From positions 29,855 through 93,854 of the forward strand of contig CAZMEN010000004.1 of assembly GCA_964565335.1 (NCBI GenBank): 64,000 nucleotides of DNA, in the 5' to 3' direction. The position numbers and the translations under genes are program-made. The notes below the pieces were generated by a model that was not told the origin of the DNA, did no database searches, and saw only the letters and a program-made list of their open reading frames with translations. The stretch is from Litorimonas sp964565335. GTDB lineage: Bacteria > Pseudomonadota > Alphaproteobacteria > Caulobacterales > Maricaulaceae. Of the stretch, positions 1 to 9,219 are shown one piece after another. The stretch's first letter is position 1; each line of letters starts with the position of its first letter.

Positions 1-437
1 GAATAATAGGTTCGTTTATCCAGCAAAGCGCCCGCCCCATCATAGGCATAGACCGCCATTTCATTCGGGTGCAAATCCGTCGGTGTTTCATAATCCGTGA
101 CAATATCTTGGGCATAGTCAAAGGGGATGAGACGCTGCCCCCCGAGATTGAGACGGCCCTCTTCATGGGTTTGGTTCCAGACCGTTTCAGCCGCAGCGGC
201 ATCAAAGGTTTCAGGTCTCAACCCTGCCAAGCCCAAAAGCGCAGCGCGCAATGAGCCATGCCCTTCTCCGGTGAACGCCAAAGACCCGCGCAACACAACT
301 TCTATCCGCTCGACGTGTTCGAAATGCCCTTGTCTGTGTAACCGCTTCAAAAAGCGTTCTGTAATCCGCATCGGCCCCACTGTATGCGAAGAGGAAGGAC
401 CGATACCGACACGAAAAATATCAAGAACAGATAACAT
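1..437 (-). CDS. sdaA: L-serine dehydratase (serine ammonia-lyase), N-terminal part
   Basis: Converts L-serine to pyruvate and ammonia with an iron-sulfur cluster. About 145 N-terminal residues are visible; the gene runs off the left edge. The start MLSVLDIFRVGIGPSSSHTV is the family signature, with the GPSSSHTVGPM loop at residues 14-24 of the beta (substrate/regulatory) domain; the cluster-binding cysteines would lie in the missing C-terminal part. The start codon ATG (435-437) places the signature at the expected distance. It is divergent from the class V aminotransferase gene, with 60 bases between them. The family call is secure; whether it is a one-chain or split enzyme cannot be seen. 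Confidence 0.93.
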   Translation of the reverse strand, partial: MLSVLDIFRVGIGPSSSHTVGPMRITERFLKRLHRQGHFEHVERIEVVLRGSLAFTGEGHGSLRAALLGLAGLRPETFDAAAAETVWNQTHEEGRLNLGGQRLIPFDYAQDIVTDYETPTDLHPNEMAVYAYDGAGALLDKRTYY

Positions 438-497
438 AAGTCCCCTTACATCTTTTCCGTCCTTTGGCACACAGGAAAAATACGCTAGGCGTGTTTT

Positions 498-1682
498 GTG
501 ATAAGCGTGACTGATATAAAACGATTGCGGGCCGAGACACCTGCTTGCGATTCCCAAGTGCATTTTAATAATGCGGGCGCCTCTCTTATGGCGAACCCCG
601 TCTTTGACGCCATGATATCTCATCTGACTTTGGAACGCGACATTGGCGGTTATACAGCGGAAGCGCAGGCACACGCGGCCATTGACGATTTCTATCCCGC
701 CATGGCAGATCTGTTAGGGGCAAACCCCAAAGAGATTGCCTTTGCGCCCAATCATACCCGAGCATGGGAAACAGGCTTACGCTCCATTGACTGGCAAGAA
801 GGCGATAGGCTCCTCATCAATGATAACGCCTATAGTCCAAATTATTTGGCTTTTTTGCACTTGGTGAAAACGCGGGGCATCGTTTTGGACAGGCTCCCCT
901 CGACCGAGAACGGACTGATAGATGAGAACGCTTTGCCTGCGCATGTTCACCCTCGCACAAAAGCCGTTGCTTTGACCCACATGCCAACATTTGATGGCAC
1001 TATTCAGCCCGCCCAAGCCGTCGGCAAATGGGCCAAGGCGCAAGGACTGATTTATATCCTCGATGCCTGCCAAAGCGTCGGCCAATATGCTATCAATGTA
1101 AAAGAGATAGGCTGTGATATTCTGGCAGGGACGGGACGGAAATGGCTGCGGGGGCCGCGCGGAACAGGTTTTTTATATGTGGCAAATAGCTGTTTGAGTA
1201 AGCTCACCCCGCCCCTGATTGATAATATTTCCGCTACGCAAACGGGTACAGATAGGTTTGAATGGGCCGCAGGCGCGAAACGGTTTGAAACCTATGAGCG
1301 GCATGTGGCAGGGCAAATCGGATTAGGCGTTGCAGCGCGTTATGCCGCCCAGATCGGGATGGAGAATATTCAATCCCGTGTGGAAAGTTTGGCCAAGACA
1401 TTACGCGAAAGTTTATCGACCCTGCCTGAAATTGAGGTTTTGGAAAGCGGAGACCACTTAAGCGGTATCGTCACTTTCCATTGCAAAGAGCGTGAGCAAA
1501 AAGCGGTTATAGAGCCACTCTGGAAAGATAAAATCGCGGTCAGTTTCGTCTCCCCTGAATTCGCGCTTTTCAAATTTAAATCCCTGAACTGCGCCGGAGC
1601 TATCCGGGCCTCTCTTCATTATTATAATACCGAAGAAGAGATTGAACGATTCATCAAAGCCTTAAAGCGCATTCTGTCATGA
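498..1682 (+). CDS. Class V aminotransferase / cysteine desulfurase-like PLP enzyme
   Basis: A PLP enzyme of aminotransferase class V (394 aa), close in layout to SufS/CsdA and to isopenicillin-N-epimerase-like proteins. Visible are the N-terminal FNNAGASLM cofactor loop (about 23-31), the aspartate that contacts the pyridine nitrogen in LDACQSVGQ (about 188), and the Schiff-base lysine K215 in TGRKWLRGPRGTGF. No obvious mobile cysteine of a true desulfurase is seen, so the substrate is open. The start is GTG at 498; another GTG at 507 is possible. Its last four bases overlap the gluconokinase start (ATGA), so the two are probably co-transcribed. Confidence 0.85.
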   Translation: MISVTDIKRLRAETPACDSQVHFNNAGASLMANPVFDAMISHLTLERDIGGYTAEAQAHAAIDDFYPAMADLLGANPKEIAFAPNHTRAWETGLRSIDWQEGDRLLINDNAYSPNYLAFLHLVKTRGIVLDRLPSTENGLIDENALPAHVHPRTKAVALTHMPTFDGTIQPAQAVGKWAKAQGLIYILDACQSVGQYAINVKEIGCDILAGTGRKWLRGPRGTGFLYVANSCLSKLTPPLIDNISATQTGTDRFEWAAGAKRFETYERHVAGQIGLGVAARYAAQIGMENIQSRVESLAKTLRESLSTLPEIEVLESGDHLSGIVTFHCKEREQKAVIEPLWKDKIAVSFVSPEFALFKFKSLNCAGAIRASLHYYNTEEEIERFIKALKRILS

Positions 1683-2188
1683 GAACGCTCATCGTGATTA
1701 TGGGGGTGTCGGGCGCCGGGAAATCGACCATTGGCTCTGCTCTGGCAGAGAAGATGCACCGCTCCTTTTTGGAAGGCGATGATTTTCATCCCAAGGCTAA
1801 TGTCGAAAAGATGGCGAGCGGCGCGCCGCTGACCAATCAAGATCGCAAGGCGTGGATTGACGCTATGGGTATAGCAATCGCCGCCTCAAAAAATGAGACA
1901 CTCATCTTGTCTTGTTCCGCCCTGAATGAATTTGTCCGCACGCGCTTGACCGAAACTTGCGGGCGAAAGGTGGTGTGGGTTTACTTGCACCTCACCCGCG
2001 GCGCGCTTTTTAAACGCCTACAAAACCGGCAAGGTCATTTCATGAAAGCGGATATGCTCGACAGTCAATTGGACGCGATGCACCCTCCGGCAGAAGCGAT
2101 ACGCGTAGACGGCGACCAAACGATTGACGTCATTACCGCCGACATTATCGACGCGATGACCAATATTGAAGGCACTCATACGCTTTAG
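1679..2188 (+). CDS. gntK: Gluconokinase
   Basis: Phosphorylates D-gluconate to 6-phosphogluconate, feeding the Entner-Doudoroff or pentose phosphate routes. At 169 aa it is the usual size of GntK-type thermoresistant gluconokinases. The P-loop GVSGAGKST is at residues 9-17, followed by the family motif LEGDDFHP (about 31-38) and the QGHFMKADMLDSQL segment. It overlaps the aminotransferase by 4 bases and ends 13 bases from the convergent gluconate permease, its likely functional partner. Confidence 0.95.
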   Translation: MRTLIVIMGVSGAGKSTIGSALAEKMHRSFLEGDDFHPKANVEKMASGAPLTNQDRKAWIDAMGIAIAASKNETLILSCSALNEFVRTRLTETCGRKVVWVYLHLTRGALFKRLQNRQGHFMKADMLDSQLDAMHPPAEAIRVDGDQTIDVITADIIDAMTNIEGTHTL

Positions 2189-2201
2189 GCAAACAACCGA
2201 A

Positions 2202-3569
2202 TTAGACAAACAGCGTCAAAAGCGCTGCAACCGCAAACCCTGTGAAACCCACCAAGGTTGCCGACACAGTCCATGTCCGCAAGGTCTGCACTGTCGTTTG
2301 TCCGAAATAACGGTTCACCAACCAGAAGCCGCTATCATTGACATGGCTCATCGCTGTCGCCCCCGCCGCAATGGCCACGGCCACCAAAGCCAGTTCGGGC
2401 GCAGATAGACCTGCCGCAGCGGCGATAGGGTAGGTCAGGCCGGCCGCCGTAATCATGGACGCTGTCGCAGAGCCTTGGGCTATGCGAATTAACAGCGCTA
2501 AGAAAAATCCGGCGCTGACGGGGACGAGCCCCAACGCCAATGTGCTTTCCGCCAAGGCTTTACCCGCACCGGAATCCACTAAGACTTGTTTAAACGCGCC
2601 CCCTGCCCCCGTGACGAGTAAGACAACGCCGACGGGTTCAAGACAGCGGTGCAACGCGTCGCGTCTCGCCTTTGTTTCGCCCTCATTCGTTGGACGGAAA
2701 ACCACAGCGGCAATGGCGCAAGAGATGAGCAAAGCGACAATAGGCGCGCCGAGAAAACCAAAAAGGGATTTCAACCTATCAGGCGCGGAAACGGATTGAA
2801 TGAGGGTTCCCAAAACAATCAAAAAAAGCGGTAATAAAATTATGACCAAAGCCAGTTTAGCGAGACGGGGATTAAAACTACTCTCAATGTCTTCGACCTC
2901 TACAACGGCCATATCTTCGTCTGTTTCGAGCCAGCCGCGTTTTTCGGCAAAGCGCGCAAAAAGCGGACCGCCCACAATCATGGCGGGGATACCGGCGATC
3001 AGACCGAATAACATCACCCACCCTAAATCAGCGCCTAATTGTTCGGCCACGGCAATTGGCCCCGGCGTAGGCGGGATAAACGCATGGGCCGTCGCTAGCC
3101 CCGCCAAAAGCGGCAAACCAAAGACGAGCGGCGCGCGCTTAGCCCGTTTGGCCAAGTTCACAATCAGCGGGATGAGAATAATTAACGCCACATCGAAAAA
3201 GACAGGAATAGCGACGATTACGCCTACAACGCCCATGAGGCGCGGCGCATATTTAGGCCCGGCTTTTTGGGTGATCCATTCTGCGAGCGAGCCAACGCCG
3301 CCGCTCGCTTCGACCAAAACGCCAAACATCGCGCCTAACCCGATCACAACCGCAATCCCGCCTAGCGTCCCGCCCATGCCAGACTTGATGGAGGCCAGCG
3401 CCTCGCTCGGCGCCATACCAGCGGCCAATGCCGCAAAGAGCGCCGCAGCCACCAGCGCCGGAAAGGCATGGATGCGCGCCGCCGTAATCATAAATAAAAG
3501 AGCGGCAACGGCAAAGAGTGTGGCTAAGAGGGCTTGATTTTCACCCACCCAAAAAATGAGTCCCGACAT
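2202..3569 (-). CDS. gntP: Gluconate:H+ symporter, GntP family
   Basis: A 455-residue inner-membrane permease built almost entirely of hydrophobic segments (12 or more). It carries family features such as VASGGVGSLAEW near residue 87, HAFIPPTPGPIAVAEQLG near 160 and IAQGSATASMITAAG near 370. GntP proteins import gluconate or related sugar acids with protons. Convergent with gluconokinase, so import and phosphorylation genes are side by side. The promoter side (3570-3632) contains a palindrome that could be its operator. Confidence 0.93.
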   Translation of the reverse strand: MSGLIFWVGENQALLATLFAVAALLFMITAARIHAFPALVAAALFAALAAGMAPSEALASIKSGMGGTLGGIAVVIGLGAMFGVLVEASGGVGSLAEWITQKAGPKYAPRLMGVVGVIVAIPVFFDVALIILIPLIVNLAKRAKRAPLVFGLPLLAGLATAHAFIPPTPGPIAVAEQLGADLGWVMLFGLIAGIPAMIVGGPLFARFAEKRGWLETDEDMAVVEVEDIESSFNPRLAKLALVIILLPLFLIVLGTLIQSVSAPDRLKSLFGFLGAPIVALLISCAIAAVVFRPTNEGETKARRDALHRCLEPVGVVLLVTGAGGAFKQVLVDSGAGKALAESTLALGLVPVSAGFFLALLIRIAQGSATASMITAAGLTYPIAAAAGLSAPELALVAVAIAAGATAMSHVNDSGFWLVNRYFGQTTVQTLRTWTVSATLVGFTGFAVAALLTLFV

Positions 3570-3592
3570 TGCTCCCCCTCACGTCATTTTTG

Positions 3593-3630
3593 ACTTATGA
3601 CAGCGATGTCATATCGAGGGACTTATGACA
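3593..3630 (-). promoter_or_regulatory. Palindrome and repeats upstream of gntP (putative operator)
   Basis: Between gntP and glpD lies the perfect inverted repeat ATGACA-GCGA-TGTCAT (3597-3612). The decamer ACTTATGACA occurs twice in the same orientation (3593-3602 and 3621-3630), 28 bases apart. The position, 28-61 bases before the gntP start codon, suits an operator of a sugar-acid regulator. No such regulator is encoded in the window. Confidence 0.45.
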
Positions 3631-3632
3631 AG

Positions 3633-5126
3633 TCAGGCGACTAAATTGGCCTCAAACCATGACGCGAATTCTTCGCGCTGTTCAAGGCTCATATGCAGGC
3701 CGCATTTCGTGCGCCGCCACAAAATATCTTCGGGTGACTTGGCCCATTCGGCTTTGGCCAAATACCGCGCATCAGCCTCGCAAAGATAACCGCCAAAATC
3801 TTGGCCTGTGCCGTCCTTCAATACCTCGGATAACTTCGTGCCGTAGCGCCTTGCCATACGGAGCAAAAGCTCATCGTCAATATCGGCAAAGGCTTTGCAT
3901 TGTTGGGCGTAAAACCCGTCAAAATCAGCCTCATCAATATCGCCGCCCGGCAGGTGCGACTTGCGCGTCCAAGCATTGCCCATTTCAGGGTAATACGCTT
4001 CGAGTTTCTCCATGACGTGATCCGCCAATTTGCGAGACGTTGTAATTTTACCGCCATAGACAGAAAGAATTGGCGCGCCCTCTTCTGGCGTTTCCAAGCC
4101 CAAAACGTAATCCCGTGTCACTTCGGAGGCGTCCTCAGCTTTGTCATCATAAAGCGGGCGCACGCCTGAATAGGTCCAGACGACATCTTTGGGTGTGATT
4201 TCTTTTTCGAAATATTCATTCACACAATCACACAAATAGGCAATTTCTTTATCCGAAGCTTCGGGGAGATCATCAGCCTGTTCATGCGGCACGTCGGTTG
4301 TTCCGATGAGGGTGAATTCCCGCTCATAAGGAATAGCAAAGACAACGCGGTCATCCGCGTTTTGGAAAATATAAGCATGAGGGTCATCAAACATTTGCGG
4401 GACCACAATATGGCTACCTTTGACCAAACGCAGCGTGCTTTGATTACGACGTCTTCCCTCTTTCACAAATTGAGAAATTTCTTCAACCCAAGGGCCAGCG
4501 GCATTCACAATCCCTTTTGCTGTGATTGAGCGGGCCTCTCCTTTGTCTTTGATCGCGACGGTATAGGCGCCCTGCTCTCCCGTAATAGACATCACTTCGC
4601 AACGCGTGCGAATATCTGCGCCTTTTTCTGCGGCGTCCATCGCATAAAGCGTGACGAGACGGGAGTCTTCAACCCAACAATCAGAATATTCATATCCGGT
4701 GGTCAGACGCTTTTTCAATTCGTCATATTTCGGCTCTCCTAAATCCCGTGTTTCCGTTCCGGGTAAAAGTTCTCTGCCGCCCAGATGATCATAAAGGAAT
4801 AAGCCCAAGCGCAAAATCCATTTCGGCCGCAAACCCTCATCATAAGGCAACACAAACCGCATAGGCCAGATAATGTGAGGCGCGGCGCGCAATAGAACTT
4901 CGCGCTCCTTCAAAGACTCCCGAACGAGTTTGAAATCATAATGCTCCAAATAACGAAGGCCGCCGTGAATCAGTTTCGTGCTGGCGGAGGATGTATGGCT
5001 GGCCAGATCATCTCTTTCGCAGAGTAAAACAGACAACCCCCGACCCGCTGCATCCCGCGCAATCGCTGTCCCATTAATACCGCCGCCTACGACCAAAAGG
5101 TCAAAAGTCTGACTTTGTTCTGTCAT
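3633..5126 (-). CDS. glpD: Aerobic glycerol-3-phosphate dehydrogenase
   Basis: FAD enzyme of the inner membrane that oxidises glycerol 3-phosphate to dihydroxyacetone phosphate and passes electrons to quinone. The 497-residue length is normal. The dinucleotide-binding motif LVVGGGINGTAIARDAAGRG is at about residues 10-29. The family signatures GLRYLEHYDF (about 55-64) and VYGGKITTSRKLA (about 358-370) are present, as is the C-terminal all-helical domain. It lies 64 bases downstream of a DeoR-type regulator on the same strand, the usual glpR-glpD pairing. Confidence 0.96.
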   Translation of the reverse strand: MTEQSQTFDLLVVGGGINGTAIARDAAGRGLSVLLCERDDLASHTSSASTKLIHGGLRYLEHYDFKLVRESLKEREVLLRAAPHIIWPMRFVLPYDEGLRPKWILRLGLFLYDHLGGRELLPGTETRDLGEPKYDELKKRLTTGYEYSDCWVEDSRLVTLYAMDAAEKGADIRTRCEVMSITGEQGAYTVAIKDKGEARSITAKGIVNAAGPWVEEISQFVKEGRRRNQSTLRLVKGSHIVVPQMFDDPHAYIFQNADDRVVFAIPYEREFTLIGTTDVPHEQADDLPEASDKEIAYLCDCVNEYFEKEITPKDVVWTYSGVRPLYDDKAEDASEVTRDYVLGLETPEEGAPILSVYGGKITTSRKLADHVMEKLEAYYPEMGNAWTRKSHLPGGDIDEADFDGFYAQQCKAFADIDDELLLRMARRYGTKLSEVLKDGTGQDFGGYLCEADARYLAKAEWAKSPEDILWRRTKCGLHMSLEQREEFASWFEANLVA

Positions 5127-5190
5127 GCTGTCTCTTCTTAAATCACCGCTTATGATTAGCGCGCGTCATGCCGCTATCCCGCAAAAATAC

Positions 5191-5970
5191 CTATTCCGCA
5201 ATAAAGACTTGAACCTCAGCAGCCGCGCAGACAGATTGGTAAGGCTCGGATAAAGCTCTGTCTGTGACCAGAATGTCCAAATCCTCTAAATGGCCCATGC
5301 GGTTCATGGCGGGCCGGCCAAATTTATCTTGGTCTGCCACCAAAATCGTTTTGCGGGAATTGCGCAGAATCGTGCGCGCCGTTTTGACTTCTTGATGGTC
5401 AAAGTCGAGCAAGACACCTGTCTCGTCCACGCCGCCAATGCCGACGATACCGATATCAAGACGAAATTCATTGACGAAATCTACTGAGCTAGAACCAATA
5501 ATAGCCCCGTCCTGATTGCGGACTTCGCCGCCTGCAATCATGATTTTGAAACTGCTATTGTGAGATAAAATTTGCGCAACATTTATGTTGTTGGTCACGA
5601 CATGCAGATTTTCATGCCCCAGCAAAGCTTGCGCCACAAATTCGGTCGTGGTTCCAACATTCAAAAATAAAGACGCCCCGTCAGGTACAAGCGAGGCCGT
5701 CAATTCAGCAATTTTTCGCTTCGCATCCACGCCCGATTTCAAGCGGTCTTTATAGGGGCGGTTTTCGACACTATCCGCTTGACCTGCCCCGCCGTGAAAG
5801 CGCGTCAAAAGTCCATGGGCCTTTAATTCGTTCAAGTCGCGCCGAATAGTTTGCGGGGTAACATTAAATGTCGTCACCATGGATTCAGTCGCTACAAAGC
5901 CGCGCTCTGAAACCATATCCAAAATGGCTTTCTGGCGCTTAGAAGGTTTGAAGGTGGCCACATCGGTCAT
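5191..5970 (-). CDS. glpR: DeoR-family regulator, probable glycerol-3-phosphate repressor
   Basis: A 259-residue DeoR-family repressor. The N-terminal helix-turn-helix (about 12-62) includes TPQTIRRDLNELKAHGLL, the DeoR signature; the rest is the sugar-phosphate-sensing domain related to ribose-5-phosphate isomerase, with NVGTTTEFVAQAL and VADQDKFGRPAM. Placement directly upstream of glpD suggests that it responds to glycerol 3-phosphate, by analogy with GlpR. An inverted repeat ATAGGC-N9-GCCTAT lies 6-27 bases before its start and could be an autoregulatory site. Confidence 0.88.
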   Translation of the reverse strand: MTDVATFKPSKRQKAILDMVSERGFVATESMVTTFNVTPQTIRRDLNELKAHGLLTRFHGGAGQADSVENRPYKDRLKSGVDAKRKIAELTASLVPDGASLFLNVGTTTEFVAQALLGHENLHVVTNNINVAQILSHNSSFKIMIAGGEVRNQDGAIIGSSSVDFVNEFRLDIGIVGIGGVDETGVLLDFDHQEVKTARTILRNSRKTILVADQDKFGRPAMNRMGHLEDLDILVTDRALSEPYQSVCAAAEVQVFIAE

Positions 5971-5976
5971 AATGTC

Positions 5977-5997
5977 ATAGGCATATCAGAGGCCTAT
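5977..5997 (-). promoter_or_regulatory. Inverted repeat upstream of the DeoR regulator
   Basis: ATAGGC (5977-5982) and GCCTAT (5992-5997) form a 6-bp inverted repeat with a 9-base spacer just upstream of the regulator start. On the minus strand CTGATA also occurs twice, 11 bases apart. DeoR proteins often bind such repeats near their own gene; the binding itself is inference. Confidence 0.3.
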
Positions 5998-6159
5998 CAG
6001 GATGTAAAAAGGCGATGTGGGATGTTTTGCATTTTTACAGGTGTTCTTTTTTCTTTCTTCTCTCTCATAAATTGCGCCAAACGGTATTTGCGCGGGTGGC
6101 TCCACACCGCTACAACACGCCTAAATTAGGGTCCTGCAGATGCGTAGTTTGACAAAGAA

Positions 6160-7242
6160 ATGCCAATCATGTCCTGTGTGAAATTACCTCGTATTAACGG
6201 CCAAATCATCTATCGCCGAGACGTTATCAAAGCTGATGGGCGGAGTTTGCACCTCTATGGCTACCAGCCGCATAAAGGCGAAGCGTTCGACCAGACGGCC
6301 GATGAAGTTGCCAAAGGCGGAGAGCTGCGTTGGCACCCTTTGCGGCAAGAATGGAATATTTACGCGCCGCATCGACAGAACCGTACCTTTAAACCCTCAG
6401 CCGCAGATGACCCTTTAGCGCCCACCCGGCCCAGTGGGCCAACCACTGAAATTCCTTTTGCAGACTTCGAGTTGGCCGTTTTTGAGAATAAGTTTACGAG
6501 CCTGCACGCTGAAGCTCCCTTGGTGGATGACTTACCCAGCGCAAAACGCGCTCAGGCATTGGGCCATTGCGACGTCATCGTTTACACGCCTGAGGGGACG
6601 GGCAGTCTCCACACAATCGGGCAAGCCAAACGACGCTTATTATTGAGTGCTTGGATTGACCGTTATGAAACACTGAAATCACGCGGTTTGGCATTTATCC
6701 TCCCATTTGAGAGTCGGGGCGAAGCCGTCGGCGTCACGCTGCATCATCCCCACGGACAGATTTACGCCTTCGACCATATTCCGCCAACACAAACAAAAAT
6801 GGCGGAGGCGTTCAAAAACGGATTTGATTTAGCCGCTAATATGGCTGATTTCGGAAGTGACTACACAGTGACAGAAGCTGAAGGTTTTAAAGTTATCTGC
6901 CCGCCTTATGCCCGTTTCCCATATGAGAGCTGGATTGTGCCCACCCGCCGACGGGCCGGGCCATGGGCCTTTAATGAAGCCGAACAAGAGAGCTTTGCGT
7001 TTCTATTGGGGGATATGACCCGCCGCTATGACGCGCTGTTTGATGAGCCCATGCCCTATATGTTGAGCCTGCAAGCCGCGCCAATAGGGTGCGAGGATAG
7101 TTGGCATTTCACGGCGCAGTTTTATCCGCTGCACCGCGCGAAATCCCGTGTAAAATATTTGGCCTCCGTCGAGCAATCCACCGGTGCGTTCACTGTCGAT
7201 GTAATGCCGGAATTTGCCGCCGCAAAATTACGTGAGCTCTGA
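6160..7242 (+). CDS. galT: Galactose-1-phosphate uridylyltransferase
   Basis: Leloir-pathway enzyme that swaps the UMP group between UDP-glucose and galactose 1-phosphate. The 360-residue protein carries the active-site HHPHGQ at 195-200; the His of HPH is the nucleotidylated residue. N-terminal features match GalT (RWHPLRQEWNIYAPHRQNR, about 55-73), as does the C-terminal HFTAQFYPLHR with zinc/iron-site histidines. ATG at 6160 or 6169 could be the start. galK follows after 22 bases. Confidence 0.94.
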   Translation: MPIMSCVKLPRINGQIIYRRDVIKADGRSLHLYGYQPHKGEAFDQTADEVAKGGELRWHPLRQEWNIYAPHRQNRTFKPSAADDPLAPTRPSGPTTEIPFADFELAVFENKFTSLHAEAPLVDDLPSAKRAQALGHCDVIVYTPEGTGSLHTIGQAKRRLLLSAWIDRYETLKSRGLAFILPFESRGEAVGVTLHHPHGQIYAFDHIPPTQTKMAEAFKNGFDLAANMADFGSDYTVTEAEGFKVICPPYARFPYESWIVPTRRRAGPWAFNEAEQESFAFLLGDMTRRYDALFDEPMPYMLSLQAAPIGCEDSWHFTAQFYPLHRAKSRVKYLASVEQSTGAFTVDVMPEFAAAKLREL

Positions 7243-7264
7243 TATTGTGGCTTTTAAGACATAA

Positions 7265-8323
7265 ATGACATTCTTCTCTGATACATTCCAACACCCCCCC
7301 GATTGGACAGGCTTCACCCCCGGCCGCGTCAATCTGATTGGCGAGCACATCGATTATAATGGCGGACGGGTTCTGCCAACAGCTTTGCATCTGGGACTGA
7401 ACATCTCCTTGGCTCGCCGCAGCGACCAGGCGCTGCGAATTGCGGCCAAAGGCTTTGACGGTATTACAACACGAAAATTTGGCGAATCTGCCATCGACCA
7501 TTGGTCCGATTATGCTCTGGGCGCGATGTCGATTGCGCAAAAAGAGGGCTTGATTGAAACAGGATTTGACATTGCGGTCGAAAGCAATCTGCCTATGGGG
7601 TCGGGCCTGTCTTCCTCTGCGGCGATCACTGTTGGGCTTATTGGGGCGTGTCGTGATTTGGCAGGGGCAAACCTTACGCAAACCGATGTGGCCCTTTTGG
7701 CCCGTAAAGTCGAAACAGACTTCATCGGTGTGCCGGTTGGCATTATGGACCAAATGGCAGTGGCCATTGCTAATTCTGGACAGGCTTTGTCGCTGGACAC
7801 AGAAAAGCTGGATTACGATTTGATTGACCTACCCGTCGATTATCACATGGCGGTGCTACATTCGGGTGTGCATCGGCAACTCAGCGAAGGGCGCTATAAA
7901 ATCCGCAAAGAAGAATGCGACGCGGTGAAAGCGGCTGCGGGGCGGGATGATATTTGCCTGATGAGTGATGCAGAATTAAACGCGCTCTCGGGTTTACCCG
8001 ACAACCAGTTTCGCCGCGCGCGCCATGCGGTCTCTGAGCATCGCCGCGTTATCGAGGCGGCTCGGGCGTTAAAAAACGTCAATATGAAACACTTCGGCAA
8101 GCTGATGAACGAAAGTCATTTATCCATGCGTGATGATTTTGACATGAGCTTGCCCGCCATTGATGACTTGGTCGAAACGGCACAAACATCAGGGGCACTA
8201 GGCGCGCGGCTGACAGGCGGCGGCTTTGGCGGCTGTATTGTTGCCTGTGTCGCCAAAGATGATTTAGAGGCGTGGAAAGACACAGTTCTGGCCGTTCACC
8301 CTGACGCGTTTTGGGTGTGTTAA
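7265..8323 (+). CDS. galK: Galactokinase
   Basis: GHMP-family kinase that makes galactose 1-phosphate. The galactokinase signature PGRVNLIGEHIDY is at residues 19-31, the ATP-binding NLPMGSGLSSSAA near 107-119, and the third GHMP motif ARLTGGGFGGCIV near 314-326. The 352-aa length fits. It forms a galTK unit with the gene upstream; the third Leloir gene, galE, is about 6 kb away beside kdsD rather than in this unit. Confidence 0.95.
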   Translation: MTFFSDTFQHPPDWTGFTPGRVNLIGEHIDYNGGRVLPTALHLGLNISLARRSDQALRIAAKGFDGITTRKFGESAIDHWSDYALGAMSIAQKEGLIETGFDIAVESNLPMGSGLSSSAAITVGLIGACRDLAGANLTQTDVALLARKVETDFIGVPVGIMDQMAVAIANSGQALSLDTEKLDYDLIDLPVDYHMAVLHSGVHRQLSEGRYKIRKEECDAVKAAAGRDDICLMSDAELNALSGLPDNQFRRARHAVSEHRRVIEAARALKNVNMKHFGKLMNESHLSMRDDFDMSLPAIDDLVETAQTSGALGARLTGGGFGGCIVACVAKDDLEAWKDTVLAVHPDAFWVC

Positions 8324-8336
8324 AACACCGCTTGGA

Positions 8337-9206
8337 TTAGAGCGTTTTTTCCCAACCCACTAATGTGTTTAGAATACCGTCATGATATTTTACCCATCGG
8401 AAGTGATTGACTTTATTTTTGTTCGGCCCTGTCGGCGTAAAGCGATGACGGGTTAGCGCGGCTTTAGGTAGTTTACCGATCAGATGATCCGTGGCGCTAT
8501 GCGGCGCGAATGTGTCATTGTCTATTGAAAGCGCAAAGAGTGGAAAGCTGGCGTCAGCCATTTTCGCTTCGTAATTAATTGCGCTTCCCTTTGGTTTGAA
8601 ACGCCCTGTTCGGCCTTGCCGAGCCCAATCCCGCATTATCGCCTTAGGCTGTTTGCCGCCAAATCCAATTTTGTCGCCCGGAAAATACCTGAAAAGCGCT
8701 GAGAGCAAAACAGAGCTTTGTGTCCCGAACCAAATTTTAAATTTCTGCGCGCCGGCATAGGCTTTGTACCATACGGAACCGCTTGCTATAATCGCGACAG
8801 CGGAAACACTGTTGGGATGCGCCGACGCATAGAGCAGGCTTAAATGACCCCCGAAGCTATGGCCCAACATAATCAGTTTTTTATCAGGACAATGTTCTTG
8901 GGCTGCGTCAATATAAGCGGGTAAGTCTTGCTCGAGTAACTCTTTATACCCGAACTTAGCTTTGGGGGCTTTGCGATTACTCGTCCCCTGCCCGCGCAAA
9001 TCACAGAGCATGACCGAGTAACCCTGTTCTGCCAAAGCCTGTCCAACAGGTCGGTAATAGGCAGCCATCACACCCATAGCAGGGAGGAGAAAAAACAGAG
9101 TTGGATTCTGCGCCGGTCTTTGCGGCCGATAAAACAGTGCCTTTATCTCTGCCCCATCCGGCGATGTTATTGCAAGCGTCTCTGTTTTTATGGCATCTGC
9201 TTGCAC
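8337..9206 (-). CDS. Alpha/beta hydrolase, last gene of the AfsA-hotdog operon
   Basis: A serine hydrolase (about 289 aa) of the monoacylglycerol-lipase/serine-aminopeptidase type. The nucleophile elbow GHSFGG has its serine at about residue 117; DLRGQGTS lies upstream and a histidine near the C-terminus (HFRWVKYHDGIL) can complete the triad. The likely start is GTG at 9206, preceded by a GGGAGGG ribosome-binding site; an in-frame TTG lies at 9218. It follows the radical SAM gene almost without a gap, so it probably acts in the same pathway. The substrate is unknown. Confidence 0.82.
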   Translation of the reverse strand: MQADAIKTETLAITSPDGAEIKALFYRPQRPAQNPTLFFLLPAMGVMAAYYRPVGQALAEQGYSVMLCDLRGQGTSNRKAPKAKFGYKELLEQDLPAYIDAAQEHCPDKKLIMLGHSFGGHLSLLYASAHPNSVSAVAIIASGSVWYKAYAGAQKFKIWFGTQSSVLLSALFRYFPGDKIGFGGKQPKAIMRDWARQGRTGRFKPKGSAINYEAKMADASFPLFALSIDNDTFAPHSATDHLIGKLPKAALTRHRFTPTGPNKNKVNHFRWVKYHDGILNTLVGWEKTL

Positions 9207-9219
9207 AGGCCCTCCCAAT

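Noticed and set aside
127..501. Plus-strand ORF of 124 codons at the left edge
   Set aside because: It is the shadow of the minus-strand serine dehydratase gene, whose translation has clear family motifs.
2800..3537. Long plus-strand ORF (245 codons) opposite gntP
   Set aside because: Low-complexity Ala/Thr-rich translation antisense to a recognised permease; no ribosome site or family similarity.
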